Assembly (NCBI GenBank): GCA_003973585.1
Contig: QNYN01000092.1
Location: forward strand, 1 to 6,563
Source of the DNA: Fusobacteriota bacterium
GTDB taxonomy: Bacteria > Fusobacteriota > Fusobacteriia > Fusobacteriales > Fusobacteriaceae
Direction of reading: 5' to 3'
Length of the DNA: 6,563 nucleotides
In this document: piece after piece, positions 6,054 to 6,563 of the stretch
Numbering within the stretch: position 1 is the stretch's first letter
How the letters are laid out: each line of letters starts with the position of its first letter
Notes under the pieces: model-generated
Seen by the model: only the letters and a program-made list of their open reading frames with translations
What the model was told of the DNA's origin: nothing
Database searches by the model: none
Program-made: the position numbers and the translations under genes

Positions 6054-6563
6054 AAATATAATAAGTGGAGCTTGTATAGGAATAGCAAATATAATTCCAG
6101 GAGTATCAGGAGGGACTGTAGCTCTTCTACTTGGAGTATATGAAAAGTTAACAGAAGCTATAGGTCAATTTTTAACAGCTTCTAAAAGTAAAAAAATAGA
6201 GTTTATCAAATTTTTATCTCAAATATTTCTAGGAGCAGTTATTGGACTTTTAGCCTTTGCTAAAATTATAGGTTTTCTTTATTCGAATTATGAAGAGGCC
6301 ACAAGTTTTTTCTTTTTAGGATTAATTGTAGCATCATTACCTTTAGTTTTAACACATAGGGAAAATAAAAGCATAACTAACTCAGGAAAATTATGGTTTT
6401 TCTTTGGTATGATTATAATGATTTCATTTTCGATTATACAATATTTTTATGGTTCTTCTTCAGAAGTTTCTACAGGTTATAATTTAAATTTAGCCTATAG
6501 TATAAAATATTGTATAATCGAAAATGAAATCATTATAATCATACCAAAGAAAAACCATAATTT
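6046..6563 (+). CDS. DUF368 / PopT-type membrane protein, N-terminal part (3' end missing; last 20 codons are foldback sequence)
   Basis: An open frame of 172 codons starts at ATG 6046, overlapping nrdR by 8 bases, with AAGGG at 6031-6035 as ribosome site, and is still open at the edge. Residues 16-24, IIPGVSGGT, are the DUF368 hallmark; hydrophobic segments follow at about 57-79, 86-102 and 115-135, with FFFLGLIVASLPL (88-100) also family-like. DUF368 proteins (PopT) were shown to translocate undecaprenyl phosphate across the cytoplasmic membrane, recycling the lipid carrier for wall polymers. This fits an operon containing mreC. Only bases to 6503 (about residue 152) can be native. From 6504 the DNA is an exact reverse complement of 6388-6447, so residues 153-172 are antisense-derived and should not be trusted. 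The full protein is normally around 270-300 residues. Confidence 0.85.
   Translation, partial: MIKNIISGACIGIANIIPGVSGGTVALLLGVYEKLTEAIGQFLTASKSKKIEFIKFLSQIFLGAVIGLLAFAKIIGFLYSNYEEATSFFFLGLIVASLPLVLTHRENKSITNSGKLWFFFGMIIMISFSIIQYFYGSSSEVSTGYNLNLAYSIKYCIIENEIIIIIPKKNHN
6388..6563. repeat. 60-bp perfect inverted repeat with 56-bp spacer at the window end (probable foldback chimera)
   Basis: Bases 6504-6563 are the exact reverse complement of 6388-6447, with no mismatch, separated by 6448-6503. Pairing can extend about three more pairs inward if one T of the T5 run at 6444-6448 is bulged against A4 at 6504-6507. The right arm is cut by the window edge, so the true arm may be longer. The left arm encodes a normal DUF368 membrane segment (WFFFGMIIMISF), so the left copy is the original and the right copy is its reversed duplicate. 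The arms carry no terminator-like GC stem and no recombinase site I recognise. A template-switch or assembly artefact is the simplest reading. Confidence 0.95.

Noticed and set aside
6388..6563. Inverted repeat as a transcription terminator, IS end or invertible promoter
   Set aside because: The arms are 60 bp of coding DNA for a conserved membrane protein, lacking a T tract after a GC stem, target-site duplication, transposase or recombinase gene nearby. A foldback artefact explains it better.
1..6563. CRISPR array, toxin-antitoxin pair, prophage or defence island
   Set aside because: I saw no regularly spaced direct repeats, integrase, transposase or phage gene. All genes belong to conserved housekeeping families and share the same base composition.

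Overview
The window is very AT-rich and almost completely coding. Every gene is on the + strand, usually behind a strong AGGAGG-type ribosome binding site. Low G+C, long A/T runs and strong Shine-Dalgarno sites recall Firmicutes or Fusobacteriota. A probable LolA-fold periplasmic protein, alongside MreC, points to a two-membrane cell. I infer a Fusobacteriota member (Fusobacterium, Cetobacterium or Ilyobacter type) with moderate confidence. No marker gene here proves it.

Region 1 (1-1801) is the 3' part of a leucine operon: the last 36 codons of leuC, then leuD and leuB, closed by a clear intrinsic terminator at 1763-1801. LeuC and LeuD form isopropylmalate isomerase and LeuB is 3-isopropylmalate dehydrogenase. 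Together they carry out the middle steps from 2-isopropylmalate to 2-ketoisocaproate. The operon promoter and leuA lie outside the window.

Region 2 (1757-1955) is a 199-base gap. It holds that terminator, about 70 bases with nothing recognisable, a near-consensus sigma-70 type promoter (TTGCAA, 17 bases, TATAAT) and a G-rich ribosome binding site.

Region 3 (1956 to the window end) is a tightly packed set of genes, probably one transcript: an M20 PepT-like metallopeptidase, mreC, a LolA-like exported protein, recO, a stand-alone PTS EIIA of the fructose/PtsN type, nrdR, and the start of a DUF368 (PopT-type) membrane protein. Gaps are 0 to 10 bases or overlaps (20 nt for lolA-like/recO, 8 nt for nrdR/DUF368). 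Two junctions embed the upstream stop in the downstream ribosome binding site (TAGGAGG). The set mixes envelope building (MreC, LolA-like, DUF368), DNA repair (RecO), nucleotide-reductase control (NrdR) and a phosphotransfer protein. It looks like a housekeeping operon, not a mobile or defence island.

The last 60 bases (6504-6563) are the exact reverse complement of 6388-6447, with a 56-base spacer. The DUF368 reading frame runs through this foldback, so its final 20 codons are antisense copy. The likeliest explanation is an assembly or amplification chimera at a contig end. I found no convincing new biological system. The most useful observations are the foldback, the tightly coupled envelope/repair operon, the orphan EIIA and the RecO without zinc-binding cysteines.
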